Numbered from the stretch's first letter, positions 54,154 to 64,000 are shown. The stretch: 64,000 nucleotides of DNA from Amaurobius ferox (GCA_951213105.1 OX578146.1:50561275-50625274); one strand, 5' to 3'. A program made the numbers and translations. Notes: a model not told the origin generated them from the letters alone.

Positions 54154-54226
54154 TGTACCCACCAGGTTTCGAACCTGGGACCTTCTGCGTGTTAGGCAGA
54201 TGTGATAACCACTACACCATGGGTAC
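54154..54226 (-). tRNA. tRNA-Val: tRNA-Val (AAC)
   Basis: AAC consensus. Confidence 0.92.
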
Positions 54227-54404
54227 ATGATGTTTATGGAAATAAATGCATTTTTTAACAACGCACTTTATCACCTTTATAGAAATTATATGCACTTGCA
54301 ACGTTTCCTTGCACAAATGCTGTAGAAATTCTTTTAAAAAAATTATTAAATGACATTGGAGAATAAAATATACAATATTAAATCTGACACATATCTTTGA
54401 TTCA

Positions 54405-54477
54405 TGTACCCACCAGGTTTCGAACCTGGGACCTTCTGCGTGTAAAGCAGATGTGATAACCACTACACCATGGGTAC
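54405..54477 (-). tRNA. tRNA-Val: tRNA-Val (TAC)
   Basis: TAC consensus, fully paired acceptor stem. Confidence 0.92.
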
Positions 54478-54649
54478 ATGAGACGAGCGCAAGATGACAG
54501 TCCTCGATCGGATACATATAAATTTAGAATAAATATGTAGTTAGCTTAATGAAATATTGTGAAATATTGGTTGTTTTGGTAGGCATATTCCATGACTTAT
54601 AATAGAAACTACATGAGGATTGAACGATAATGTTGCATTTTAAGTCTTT

Positions 54650-54793
54650 TTCTCCGACCAGTTTTAGAGTTTTGAACTTTCTGCGGATCAAGCAGTTGTG
54701 ATAACCATTACAGCATTTGTGCACTTTTCAAAAATGAATAAAAATATTTCTATTAACAGAAAGCAGACGTGATAACCACTGCACTATGGGTAC
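54650..54793 (-). pseudogene. A relic + 5' tRNA half
   Basis: A relic 54650-54722 (formal GAT anticodon); 5' half 54763-54793 with ACTGCACT. Confidence 0.78.
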
Positions 54794-54969
54794 ACACGCT
54801 GTATGGGAATTAATTGAATTTCTTAGCAACGAAATTCATCTCCTTAATAAAAACTAAATGCTATTGCAACGGTTCATTGGATAAATGCTGTGGAAATATG
54901 CTTATAAAAATATTAAATCTCATGAGACTCTAACATACAACAAAAGATCTCACACATATCTTAGCTTCA

Positions 54970-55042
54970 TGTACCCACCAGGTTTCGAACTTGGGACCTT
55001 CTGCGTGTTAGGCAGACGTGATGACCACTACACCATGGGTAC
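54970..55042 (-). tRNA. tRNA-Val: tRNA-Val (AAC), T-stem mismatch
   Basis: G52A leaves an A52/C62 mismatch and spoils the B box. The D loop reads GGTCATC; G26. Confidence 0.72.
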
Positions 55043-55221
55043 ACGAAGTTCATGGAAATAAATGCATTTTTTAAGAACACCACATTATCTCCTTTATAGA
55101 AATTAGATGCACTTGGAACGTTTCCATGCATAAATGCTAAAGAAATTCTTTTAAATAAATTATTCAATATCATTAGAGAATAAAATATACAACAATAATT
55201 CTGACACATATCTTTGAATAA

Positions 55222-55294
55222 TGTACCCACCAGGTTTCGACCCTGGGACCTTCTGCGTGTAAAGCAGATGTGATAACCACTACACCATGGGTAC
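55222..55294 (-). pseudogene. tRNA-Val (TAC), degenerate/normal hybrid
   Basis: G54 T loop from the degenerate class; normal anticodon stem, D arm and fully paired acceptor stem. Confidence 0.62.
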
Positions 55295-55466
55295 ATGAGA
55301 CGAGCGCAAGATGACAGTCCTCAATCGGATACATATGAATTTAGAATAAATATGTAGTTAGCTTAATGAAATATTGTGAATTTTTGGTTGTTTTGGTAGG
55401 CATATTCCATGACTTATAATAGAAACTACATGAGGATTGAACGATAATGTTGCATTTTAAGTCTTT

Positions 55467-55609
55467 TTCTCCGACCAGTTTTAGAGTTTGAACTTTCTGC
55501 GGGTCAAGCAGTTGTGATAACCATTACAGCATTTGTGCACTTTTCAAAAATGAATAAAAATATTTCTATTAACAGAAAGCAGACGTGATAACCACTACAC
55601 TATGGGTAC
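55467..55609 (-). pseudogene. A relic + 5' tRNA half
   Basis: A relic 55467-55538 (72 nt); 5' half 55579-55609. Confidence 0.78.
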
Positions 55610-55784
55610 ACACGCTGTATGGGAATTAATTGAATTTCTTAGCAACGAAATTCATCTCCTTAGTAAAAACTAAATGCTATTGCAACGGTTCTTTGGATAA
55701 ATGCTGCAGAAATATGCTTAAAAAATATTAAATCTCATGAGACTAAAACTTACAATAAAATTCCTCACACATATCTTTGTTTCA

Positions 55785-55857
55785 TGTACCCACCAGGTTC
55801 CGAACCTGGGACCTTCTGCGTGTTAGGCAGACGTGATAACCACTACACCATGGGTAC
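55785..55857 (-). tRNA. tRNA-Val: tRNA-Val (AAC), A58G subclass
   Basis: AAC with G58 and G26. Confidence 0.7.
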
Positions 55858-56035
55858 ACGAAGTTGATGGAAATAAATGCATTTTTTAAGAAGGCACATT
55901 ATCTCCTTTATAGAAATTAAATGCACTTGCAACGTTTCCATGCATAAATGCTAAAGAAATTCTTTTAAATAAATTATTCAATATCATTAGAGAATTAAAT
56001 ATACAACAATAATTCTGACACATATCTTTGAATAA

Positions 56036-56108
56036 TGTACCCACCAGGTTTCGACCCTGGGACCTTCTGCGTGTAAAGTAGATGTGATAACCTGTACACC
56101 ATGGGTAC
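56036..56108 (-). pseudogene. Degenerate tRNA-Val (TAC)
   Basis: Class lesion set. Confidence 0.75.
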
Positions 56109-56280
56109 ACGAGACGAGCGCAAGATAACAGTCCTCGATCGGATACATCTAAGTTTAGAATAAATATGTAGTTATCTTAGTGAAATATTGTCAAATATTG
56201 GTTGTTTTGGTAGCCATATTCCACGACCTAGAATAGAAACTACATGAGGATTGAACGGTAGTGTTGCAGTTTAAGGCTTT

Positions 56281-56603
56281 TTGTCCCACCAGTTTTAGAG
56301 TTTAGAACTTTCTGCGGGTTAAGCAGTTGTGATAACCATTACAGCATTTGTGCAGTTTTCAAAAGTGAATAAAATATTTCTATTAACAGAACATAACTTC
56401 TGGCAAATTGTAAAAAGAATCAGGAGCTGTAACTTTATAGATTGACATTTGAAGTATATATACGAAACAGTAAATTACATGAGAAGAATGAAATCACACA
56501 TTTCTCCGATATATTGTACCCAACAGTTTCCGAACATGGAACCTACTGCGAATGTAACAGAGGTGATAACCATTGTTCTAATAAAACACTACACCACGGG
56601 CAG
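56281..56603 (-). pseudogene. A-prime relic + B relic
   Basis: A-prime relic 56281-56353; B relic 56515-56603. Confidence 0.78.
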
Positions 56604-56767
56604 CCATGCTGAATGGAAGGTAAATGTCCTCCACGGAAATTCTCTAACAAAAATTAAACACACCTTCAACAGTGTCCTTGAACAAATATCCTAGAAACAC
56701 GTATTTAATCAGTATTACATCGGATGGGGAAATATTATACAAAAGAAATTTCTATTCAGTTATATTA

Positions 56768-56840
56768 CGTACCCACCAGGTTTCGAACCTGGGACCTTCT
56801 GCGTGTGGAGAAGACGTGATAACCACTTCACTATGGGTAC
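56768..56840 (-). tRNA. tRNA-Val: tRNA-Val (CAC), weakened copy
   Basis: CAC class with the T30/C40 mismatch and A13. Confidence 0.62.
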
Positions 56841-57016
56841 ACACGCTGTATGGGAATTAATTGAATTTCTTAGCAACGAAATTCATCTCCTTAATAAAAA
56901 CTAAATGCTATTGCAACGGCTCATTGGATAAATGCTGTGGAAATATGCTTATAAAAATATTAAATCTCATGAGACTCTAACATTCAACAAAAGATCTCAC
57001 ACATATCTTAGCTTCA

Positions 57017-57089
57017 TGTACCCACCAGGTTTCGAACCTGGGACCTTCTGCGTGTTAGGCAGATGTGATAACCACTACACCATGGGTAC
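57017..57089 (-). tRNA. tRNA-Val: tRNA-Val (AAC)
   Basis: AAC consensus. Confidence 0.92.
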
Positions 57090-57267
57090 ATGATGTTTAT
57101 GGAAATAAATGCATTTTTTAACAACGCACTTTATCACCTTTATAGAAATTATATGCACTTGCAACGTTTCCTTGCACAAATGCTGTAGAAATTCTTTTAA
57201 AAAAATTATTAAATAACATTGGAGAATGAAATATACAATATTAAATCTGACACATATCTTTGATTCA

Positions 57268-57340
57268 TGTACCCACCAGGTTTCGAACCTGGGAACTTCT
57301 GCGTGTAAAGCAGATGTGATAACCACTACACCATGGATAC
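57268..57340 (-). tRNA. tRNA-Val: tRNA-Val (TAC)
   Basis: TAC class; T4·G69 and G46T. Confidence 0.88.
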
Positions 57341-57518
57341 ATGATGTTTATGGAAATAAATGCATTTTTTAACAACGCACTTTATCACCTTTATAGAAAT
57401 TATATGCACTTGCAACGTTTCCTTGCACAAATGCTGTAGAAATTCTTTTAAAAAAATTATTAAATAACATTGGAGAATAAAATATACAATATTAAATCTG
57501 ACACATATCTTTGATTCA

Positions 57519-57591
57519 TGTACCCACCAGGTTTCGAACCTGGGACCTTCTGCGTGTAAAGCAGATGTGATAACCACTACACCATGGATAC
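57519..57591 (-). tRNA. tRNA-Val: tRNA-Val (TAC)
   Basis: TAC class; T4·G69 wobble. Confidence 0.9.
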
Positions 57592-57769
57592 ATGATGTTT
57601 ATGGAAATAAATGCATTTTTTAACAACGCACTTTATCACCTTTATAGAAATTATATGCACTTGCAACGTTTCCTTGCACAAATGCTGTAGAAATTCTTTT
57701 AAAAAAATTATTAAATAACATTGGAGAATAAAATATACAATATTAAATCTGACACATATCTTTGATTCA

Positions 57770-57842
57770 TGTACCCACCAGGTTTCGAACCTGGGACCTT
57801 CTGCGTGTTAGGCAGATGTGATAACCACTACACCATGGGTAC
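57770..57842 (-). tRNA. tRNA-Val: tRNA-Val (AAC)
   Basis: AAC consensus in a TAC-type spacer. Confidence 0.9.
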
Positions 57843-58020
57843 ATGATGTTCATGGAAATAAATGCATTTTTTAACAACGCACTTTATCACCTTTATAGAA
57901 ATTATTTGCACTTGCAACGTTTCCTTGCACAAATGCCGTAAAAATTCTTTTAAAAAAATTATTAAATAACATTGGAGAATAAAATATACAATATTAAATC
58001 TGACACATATCTTTGATTCA

Positions 58021-58093
58021 TGTACCCACCAGGTTTCGAACCTGGGACCTTCTGCGTGTAAAGCAGATGTGATAACCACTACACCATGGGTAC
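58021..58093 (-). tRNA. tRNA-Val: tRNA-Val (TAC)
   Basis: TAC consensus with A73; lacks the G73/T61 changes of its 3591 and 18196 counterparts. Confidence 0.92.
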
Positions 58094-58265
58094 ATGAGAC
58101 GAGCGCAAGATGACAGTCCTCGATCGGATACATATGAATTTAGAATAAATATGTAGTTAGCTTAATGAAATATTGTGAATTATTGGTTGTTTTGGTAGGC
58201 ATATTCCATGACTTATAATAGAAACTACATGAGGATTGAACGATAATGTTGCATTTTAAGTCTTT

Positions 58266-58409
58266 TTCTCCGACCAGTTTTAGAGTTTAGAACTTTCTGC
58301 GGGTCAAGCAGTTGTGATAACCATTACAGCATTTGTGCACTTTTCAAAAATGAATAAAAATATTTCTATTAACAGAAAGCAGACGTGATAACCACTACAC
58401 TATGGGTAC
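58266..58409 (-). pseudogene. A relic + 5' tRNA half
   Basis: A relic 58266-58338; 5' half 58379-58409. Confidence 0.78.
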
Positions 58410-58584
58410 ACACGCTGTATGGGAATTAATTGAATTTCTTAGCAACGAAATTCATCTCCTTAGTAAAAACTAAATGCTATTGCAACGGTTCTTTGGATAA
58501 ATGCTGCAGAAATATGCTTAAAAAATATTAAATCTCATGAGACTAAAACTTACAATAAAATTTCTCACACATATCTTTGTTTCA

Positions 58585-58657
58585 TGTACCCACCAGGTTC
58601 CGAACCTGGGACCTTCTGCGTGTTAGGCAGACGTGATAACCACTACACCATGGGCAC
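58585..58657 (-). tRNA. tRNA-Val: tRNA-Val (AAC), A58G subclass
   Basis: AAC with G58 and G26; A3G gives a G3·T70 wobble. Confidence 0.68.
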
Positions 58658-58835
58658 ACGAAGTTGATGGAAATAAATGCATTTTTTAAGAAGGCACATT
58701 ATCTCCTTTATAGAAATTAGATGCACTTGCAACGTTTCCATGCATAAATGCTAAAGAAATTCTTTTAAATAAATTATTCAATATCATTAGAGAATTAAAT
58801 ATACAACAATAATTCTGACACATATCTTTGAATAA

Positions 58836-58908
58836 TGTACCCACCAGGTTTCGACCCTGGGACCTTCTGCGTGTAAAGTAGATGTGATAACCTGTACACC
58901 ATGGGTAC
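58836..58908 (-). pseudogene. Degenerate tRNA-Val (TAC)
   Basis: Class lesion set. Confidence 0.75.
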
Positions 58909-59080
58909 ACGAGACGAGCGCAAGATGACAGTCCTCGATCGGATACATCTAAGTTTAGAATAAATATGTAGTTATCTTAATGAAATATTGTCAAATATTG
59001 GTTGCTTTGGTAGCCATATTGCACGACCTAGAATAGAAACTACATGAGGATTGAACGGTAGTGTTGCAGTTTAAGGCTTT

Positions 59081-59403
59081 TTCTCCCACCAGTTTTAGAG
59101 TTTAGAACTTTCTGCGGGTTAAGCAGTTGTGATAACCATTACAGCATTTGTGCAGTTTTCAAAAGTGAATAAAATATTTCTATTAACAGAACATAACTTC
59201 TGGCAAAATGTAAAAAGAATCAGGAGCTGTAACTTTATAGAATGACATTTGTAGTATATATACGAAACAGTAAATTACATGAGAAGAATGAAATCACACA
59301 TTTCCCCGATATATTGTACCCAACAGTTTCCGAACATGGAACCTACTGCGAATGTAACAGAGGTGATAACCATTGTTCTAATAAAACACTACACCACGGG
59401 CAG
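59081..59403 (-). pseudogene. A-prime relic + B relic
   Basis: A-prime relic 59081-59153; B relic 59315-59403. Confidence 0.78.
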
Positions 59404-59567
59404 CCATGCTGAATCTAAGGTAAATGTCCTCCACGGAAATTCTCTAACAAAAATTAAACACACCTTCAACAGTGTCCTTGAACAAATATCCTAGAAACAC
59501 GTATTTAATCAGTATTACATCGGATGGGGAAATATTATACAAAAGAAATTTCTATTCAGTTATATTA

Positions 59568-59640
59568 CGTACCCACCAGGTTTCGAACCTGGGACCTTCT
59601 GCGTGTGGAGCAGACGTGATAACCACTACACTATGGGTAC
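59568..59640 (-). tRNA. tRNA-Val: tRNA-Val (CAC)
   Basis: CAC class consensus (C33, G73). Confidence 0.72.
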
Positions 59641-59816
59641 ACACGCTGTATGGGAATTAATTGAATTTCTTAGCAACGAAATTCATCTCCTTAATAATAA
59701 CTAAATGCTATTGCAACGGTTCATTGGATAAATGCTGTGGAAATATGCTTATAAAAATATTAAATCTCATGAGACTCTAACATACAACAAAAGATCTCAC
59801 ACATATCTTAGCTTCA

Positions 59817-59889
59817 TGTACCCACCAGGTTTCGAACCTGGGACCTTCTGCGTGTTAGGCAGATGTGATAACCACTACACCATGGGTAC
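59817..59889 (-). tRNA. tRNA-Val: tRNA-Val (AAC)
   Basis: AAC consensus. Confidence 0.92.
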
Positions 59890-60067
59890 ATGATGTTCAT
59901 GGAAATAAATGCATTTTTTAACAACGCACTTTATCACCTTTATAGAAATTATTTGCACTTGCAACGTTTCCTTGCACAAATGCTGTAGAAATTCTTTTAA
60001 AAAAATTATTAAATAACATTGGAGAATAAAATATACAATATTAAATCTGACACATATCTTTGATTCA

Positions 60068-60140
60068 TGTACCCACCAGGTTTCGAACCTGGGACCTTCT
60101 GCGTGTAAAGCAGATGTGATAACCACTACACCATGAATAT
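60068..60140 (-). tRNA. tRNA-Val: tRNA-Val (TAC), damaged 5' end
   Basis: The 5' strand reads ATATTCA: G1 is A (A1/C72 mismatch) and C5 is T (wobble). Two bases are missing just beyond it in the flank. 5' processing is probably affected. It lies at the right edge of the 54,430-bp-offset duplicate. Confidence 0.7.
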
Positions 60141-60316
60141 GATGTTTATGGAAATAAATGCATTTTTTAACAACGCACTTTATCACCTTTATAGAAATTA
60201 TATGCACTTGCAACGTTTCCTTGCACAAATGCTGTAGAAATTCTTTTAAAAAAATTATTAAATAACATTGGAGAATAAAATATACAATATTAAATCTGAC
60301 ACATATCTTTGATTCA

Positions 60317-60389
60317 TGTACCCACCAGGTTTCGAACCTGGGACCTTCTGCGTGTAAAGCAGATGTGATAACCACTACACCATGGATAC
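60317..60389 (-). tRNA. tRNA-Val: tRNA-Val (TAC)
   Basis: TAC class; T4·G69 wobble. Confidence 0.9.
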
Positions 60390-60560
60390 ATGAGACGAGC
60401 GTAAGATGACAGTCCTCGATCGGATACATATAAATTTAGAATAAATATGTAGTTAGCTTAATGAAATATTGTGAAATATTGGTTGTTTTGGTAGGCATAT
60501 TCCATGACTTATAATAGAAACTACATGAGGATTGAACGATAATGTTGCATTTTAAGTCTT

Positions 60561-60704
60561 TTCTCCGACCAGTTTTAGAGTTTAGAACTTTCTGCGGGTC
60601 AAGCAGTTGTGATAACCATTACAGCATTTGTGCACTTTTCAAAAATGAATAAAAATATTTCTATTAACAGAAAGCAGACGTGATAACCACTACACTATGG
60701 GTAC
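60561..60704 (-). pseudogene. A relic + 5' tRNA half
   Basis: A relic 60561-60633; 5' half 60674-60704. Confidence 0.78.
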
Positions 60705-60880
60705 ACACGCTGTATGGGAATTAATTGAATTTCTTAGCAACGAAATTCATCTCCTTAGTAAAAACTAAATGCTATTGCAACGGTTCATTGGATAAATGCT
60801 GTGGAAATATGCTTATAAAAATATTAAATCTCATGAGACTCTAACATACAACAAAAGATCTCACACATATCTTAGCTTCA

Positions 60881-60953
60881 TGTACCCACCAGGTTTCGAA
60901 CCTGGGACCTTCTGCGTGTTAGGCAGATGTGATAACCACTACACCATGGGTAC
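60881..60953 (-). tRNA. tRNA-Val: tRNA-Val (AAC)
   Basis: AAC consensus. Confidence 0.92.
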
Positions 60954-61131
60954 ATGATGTTTATGGAAATAAATGCATTTTTTAACAACGCACTTTATCA
61001 CCTTTATAGAAATTATATGCACTTGCAACGTTTCCTTGCACAAATGCTGTAGAAATTCTTTTAAAAAAATTATTAAATGACATTGGAGAATAAAATATAC
61101 AATATTAAATCTGACACATATCTTTGATTCA

Positions 61132-61204
61132 TGTACCCACCAGGTTTCGAACCTGGGACCTTCTGCGTGTAAAGCAGATGTGATAACCACTACACCATGT
61201 GTAC
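61132..61204 (-). tRNA. tRNA-Val: tRNA-Val (TAC), C5A
   Basis: C5A leaves an A5/G68 mismatch in the acceptor stem. Confidence 0.8.
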
Positions 61205-61376
61205 ATGAGACGAGCGCAAGATGACAGTCCTCGATCGGATACATATAAATTTAGAATAAATATGTAGTTAGCTTAATGAAATATTGTGAAATATTGGTTG
61301 TTTTGGTAGGCATATTCCATGACTTATAATAGAAACTACATGAGGATTGAACGATAATGTTGCATTTTAAGTCTTT

Positions 61377-61520
61377 TTCTCCGACCAGTTTTAGAGTTTT
61401 GAACTTTCTGCGGATCAAGCAGTTGTGATAACCATTACAGCATTTGTGCACTTTTCAAAAATGAATAAAAATATTTCTATTAACAGAAAGCAGACGTGAT
61501 AACCACTACACTATGGGTAC
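61377..61520 (-). pseudogene. A relic + 5' tRNA half
   Basis: A relic 61377-61449 (formal GAT anticodon); 5' half 61490-61520. Confidence 0.78.
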
Positions 61521-61696
61521 ACACGCTGTATGGGAATTAATTGAATTTCTTAGCAACGAAATTCATCTCCTTAATAAAAACTAAATGCTATTGCAACGGT
61601 TCATTGGATAAATGCTGTGGAAATATGCTTATAAAAATATTAAATCTCATGAGACTCTAACATACAACAAAAGATCTCACACATATCTTAGCTTCA

Positions 61697-61769
61697 TGTA
61701 CCCACCAGGTTTCGAACCTGGGACCTTCTGCGTGGTAGGCAGACGTGATAACCACTACACCATGGGTAC
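61697..61769 (-). tRNA. tRNA-Val body with ACC (Gly) anticodon
   Basis: An AAC-class tRNA in which A35 is C (plus strand G at 61735), giving the formal anticodon ACC. If expressed it would pair with glycine GGU (and GGC if base 34 becomes inosine). U33, A73, both promoter boxes and all stems are intact, so it is a better candidate for a working tRNA than the CCC copy. Loss of A35 should weaken ValRS recognition. Confidence 0.72.
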
Positions 61770-61947
61770 ACGAAGTTCATGGAAATAAATGCATTTTTTA
61801 AGAACGCACATTATCTCCTTTATAGAAATTATATGCACTTGCAACGTTTCCATGCATAAATGCTAAAGAAATTCTTTTAAATAAATTATTCAATATCATT
61901 AGAGAATAAAATATACAACAATAATTCTGACACATATCTTTGAATAA

Positions 61948-62020
61948 TGTACCCACCAGGTTTCGACCCTGGGACCTTCTGCGTGTAAAGTAGATGTGAT
62001 AACCTGTACACCATGGGTAC
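61948..62020 (-). pseudogene. Degenerate tRNA-Val (TAC)
   Basis: Class lesions. It is followed by an A relic rather than an A-prime relic, so the unit is recombinant. Confidence 0.75.
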
Positions 62021-62192
62021 ACGAGACGAGCGCAAGATGACAGTCCTCGATCGGATACATCTAAGTTTAGAATAAATATGTAGTTATCTTAATGAAATAT
62101 TGTCAAATATTGGTTGTTTTGGTAGCCATATTCCACGACCTAGAATAGAAACTACATGAGGATTGAACGATAATGTTGCATTTTAAGTCTTT

Positions 62193-62336
62193 TTCTCCGA
62201 CCAGTTTTAGAGTTTTGAACTTTCTGCGGATCAAGCAGTTGTGATAACCATTACAGCATTTGTGCACTTTTCAAAAATGAATAAAAATATTTCTATTAAC
62301 AGAAAGCAGACGTGATAACCACTACACTATGGGTAC
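62193..62336 (-). pseudogene. A relic + 5' tRNA half
   Basis: A relic 62193-62265 (formal GAT anticodon) beside a degenerate TAC; 5' half 62306-62336. Confidence 0.78.
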
Positions 62337-62512
62337 ACACGCTGTATGGGAATTAATTGAATTTCTTAGCAACGAAATTCATCTCCTTAATAAAAACTAA
62401 ATGCTATTGCAACGGTTCATTGGATAAATGCTGTGGAAATATGCTTATAAAAATATTAAATCTCATGAGACTCTAACATACAACAAAAGATCTCACACAT
62501 ATCTTAGCTTCA

Positions 62513-62585
62513 TGTACCCACCAGGTTTCGAACCTGGGACCTTCTGCGTGTTAGGCAGACGTGATAACCACTACACCATGGGTAC
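62513..62585 (-). tRNA. tRNA-Val: tRNA-Val (AAC)
   Basis: AAC, G26, normal T loop. Confidence 0.9.
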
Positions 62586-62763
62586 ACGAAATTCATGGAA
62601 ATAAATGCATTTTTTAAGAACGCACATTATCTCCTTTATAGAAATTAGATGCACTTCGAACGTTTCCATGCATAAATGCTAAAGAAATTCTTTTAAATAA
62701 ATTATTCAATATCATTAGAGAATAAAATATACAAAAATAATTCTGACACATATCTTTGAATAA

Positions 62764-62836
62764 TGTACCCACCAGGTTTCGACCCTGGGACCTTCTGCGT
62801 GTAAAGCAGATGTGATAACCACTACACCATGGGTAC
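62764..62836 (-). pseudogene. tRNA-Val (TAC), degenerate/normal hybrid
   Basis: G54 T loop with a normal anticodon stem, D arm and acceptor stem. Confidence 0.62.
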
Positions 62837-63008
62837 ATGAGACGAGCGCAAGATGACAGTCCTCGATCGGATACATATGAATTTAGAATAAATATGTAGT
62901 TAGCTTAATGAAATATTGTGAATTATTGGTTGTTTTGGTAGGCATATTCCATGACTTATAATAGAAACTACATGAGGATTGAACGATAATGTTGCATTTT
63001 AAGTCTTT

Positions 63009-63151
63009 TTCTCCGACCAGTTTTAGAGTTTGAACTTTCTGCGGGTCAAGCAGTTGTGATAACCATTACAGCATTTGTGCACTTTTCAAAAATGAATAAA
63101 AATATTTCTATTAACAGAAAGCAGACGTGATAACCACTACACTATGGGTAC
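63009..63151 (-). pseudogene. A relic + 5' tRNA half
   Basis: A relic 63009-63080 (72 nt); 5' half 63121-63151. Confidence 0.78.
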
Positions 63152-63326
63152 ACACGCTGTATGGGAATTAATTGAATTTCTTAGCAACGAAATTCATCTC
63201 CTTAGTAAAAACTAAATGCTATTGCAACGGTTCTTTGGATAAATGCTGCAGAAATATGCTTAAAAAATATTAAATCTCATGAGACTAAAACTTACAATAA
63301 AATTTCTCACACGTATCTTTGTTTCA

Positions 63327-63399
63327 TGTACCCACCAGGTTCCGAACCTGGGACCTTCTGCGTGTTAGGCAGACGTGATAACCACTACACCATGGGTAC
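63327..63399 (-). tRNA. tRNA-Val: tRNA-Val (AAC), A58G subclass
   Basis: AAC with G58 and G26. Confidence 0.7.
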
Positions 63400-63577
63400 A
63401 CGAAGTTGATGGAAATAAATGCATTTTTTAAGAAGGCACATTATCTCCTTTATAGAAATTAAATGCACTTGCAACGTTTCCATGCATAAATGCTAAAGAA
63501 ATTCTTTTAAATAAATTATTCAATATCATTAGAGAATTAAATATACAACAATAATTCTGACACATATCTTTGAATAA

Positions 63578-63650
63578 TGTACCCACCAGGTTTCGACCCT
63601 GGGACCTTCTGCGTGTGAAGTAGATGTGATAACCACTACACCATGGGTAC
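63578..63650 (-). pseudogene. tRNA-Val hybrid with new CAC anticodon
   Basis: Degenerate/normal hybrid (T loop G54, A30/C40 mismatch; D arm and acceptor normal). T34 is C (plus strand G at 63617), so the anticodon is CAC with U33 kept, unlike the main CAC class. It is a second, independent route to CAC. The impaired B box makes function doubtful. Confidence 0.6.
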
Positions 63651-63828
63651 ATGATGTTTATGAAAATAAATGCATTTTTTAACAACGCACTTTATCACCT
63701 TTATAGAAATTATATGCACTTGCAACGTTTCCTTGCACAAATGCTGTAGAAATTCTTTTAAAAAAATTATTAAATAACATTGGAGAATGAAATATACAAT
63801 ATTAAATCTGACACATATCTTTGATTCA

Positions 63829-63901
63829 TGTACCCACCAGGTTTCGAACCTGGGAACTTCTGCGTGTAAAGCAGATGTGATAACCACTACACCATGGATA
63901 C
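63829..63901 (-). tRNA. tRNA-Val: tRNA-Val (TAC)
   Basis: TAC class; T4·G69 and G46T. Last complete gene; the array continues past the window edge. Confidence 0.88.
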
Positions 63902-64000
63902 ATGATGTTTATGGAAATAAATGCATTTTTTAACAACGCACTTTATCACCTTTATAGAAATTATATGCACTTGCAACGTTTCCTTGCACAAATGCTGTAG

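Larger units (their letters stand above)
55579..60120. repeat. Segmental duplicate of about 1.15-5.7 kb
   Basis: Elements recur at a constant 54,430-bp offset, from the 5' half at 1149 to the TAC gene at 5638/60068. Ends are approximate. Confidence 0.8.
1..64000. repeat. tRNA-Val higher-order tandem array
   Basis: The whole window is built from a monomer of about 250 bp holding one tRNA-Val or a relic of one, always on the minus strand. Start-to-start spacings recur at 251, 245, 234, 253 and 249 bp, with a truncated 113 + 206 bp pair in short units. Spacers of the diverged monomers still align to each other, for example around the shared core resembling CCTTGCACAAATGCTGTAG, so most of the array descends from one monomer. 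Neither edge of the array is reached. No stretch over 300 bp lacks a tRNA or tRNA relic. Confidence 0.95.

Noticed and set aside
59875..60429. Recurring open reading frames of 62-101 aa, and one of 184 aa here
   Set aside because: They are translations through tRNA genes and spacers, repeat with the array, often rely on a GTG start, and show no coding features. The 184-aa frame is two monomers joined by the 2-bp deletion near 60137.
1..64000. CRISPR-like array
   Set aside because: Repeats are 73-bp tRNAs and the intervening sequences are homologous to each other, not unique spacers. No cas genes.
1..64000. Dispersed tRNA-derived SINE cluster
   Set aside because: Copies have both tRNA ends with a complete acceptor stem, fixed 251-bp spacing, one orientation, no A-tail and no target-site duplications. 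Tandem amplification explains them better.
1..64000. Entamoeba-type tRNA arrays
   Set aside because: Those units, as I recall, mix different acceptors separated by short tandem repeats. Here every element derives from tRNA-Val and no short tandem repeats separate the genes.

Overview
The window is one uninterrupted tandem array of valine tRNA genes and tRNA-Val relics. I see no protein-coding gene. The tRNAs are eukaryotic in type: there is an internal A box (TGGTGTAGTGG) and B box (GGTTCGAAACC), no encoded CCA, and T-runs downstream. The D arm and the TCTGC/GCAGA anticodon arm match animal tRNA-Val(TAC) as I remember it. An animal nuclear genome is therefore the best guess, but the species cannot be named. 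The sequence is AT-rich, and every tRNA-like element lies on the minus strand.

By hand I count 168 full-length elements of about 73 nt: 65 TAC copies, 64 AAC-family copies (one mutated to ACC), 15 CAC-family copies (one mutated to CCC), 19 copies of a degenerate TAC class, and 5 recombinants joining the degenerate and normal TAC classes (four TAC, one CAC). There are also 118 relics: 41 'A' relics, 18 'A-prime' relics, 20 'B' relics with a 16-nt D-loop insertion, and 39 exact 31-nt 5' halves. In every full-length copy beginning at plus-strand position s, the discriminator base 73 is at s, the anticodon is at s+37 to s+39, and base 1 is at s+72.

The basic period is about 250 bp (73-bp tRNA plus about 178-bp spacer). 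Monomers are organised into higher-order units. The short unit (about 816 bp) reads, left to right: AAC, TAC, conserved 40-bp flank block, A relic, 5' half, AAC. The long unit (about 1,232 bp) reads: AAC, degenerate TAC, flank block, A-prime relic, B relic, CAC, AAC. Runs of one to three extra TAC genes at exactly 251-bp spacing are inserted in places. The short unit looks like a deletion derivative of the long one, lacking about 417 bp between the relic and the middle of the CAC tRNA.

These units have been copied again in blocks of several kb. A 5,813-bp tandem duplication covers 21047-32672. A 3,114-bp tandem duplication covers 39880-46108, and a third copy lies at 6369-9483. About 1.15-8.4 kb is repeated at 15.75-23.1 kb, and its first 4.5 kb again at 55.6-60.1 kb. 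About 6.1-13.0 kb is repeated at 42.7-49.6 kb. The only foreign-looking DNA is a 60-bp GC-rich insert at 19648-19707 flanked by a 13-bp direct repeat.

The most notable points are that one tRNA body carries all three eukaryotic valine anticodons; that single-base changes have produced formal glycine anticodons in two copies (CCC near 32711, ACC near 61735); that a CAC anticodon has arisen again in a U33-bearing copy (63617); and that the relics are homogenised together with intact genes. Whether the copies are transcribed and charged cannot be told from sequence. Short unlabelled stretches between the listed elements are AT-rich spacer.
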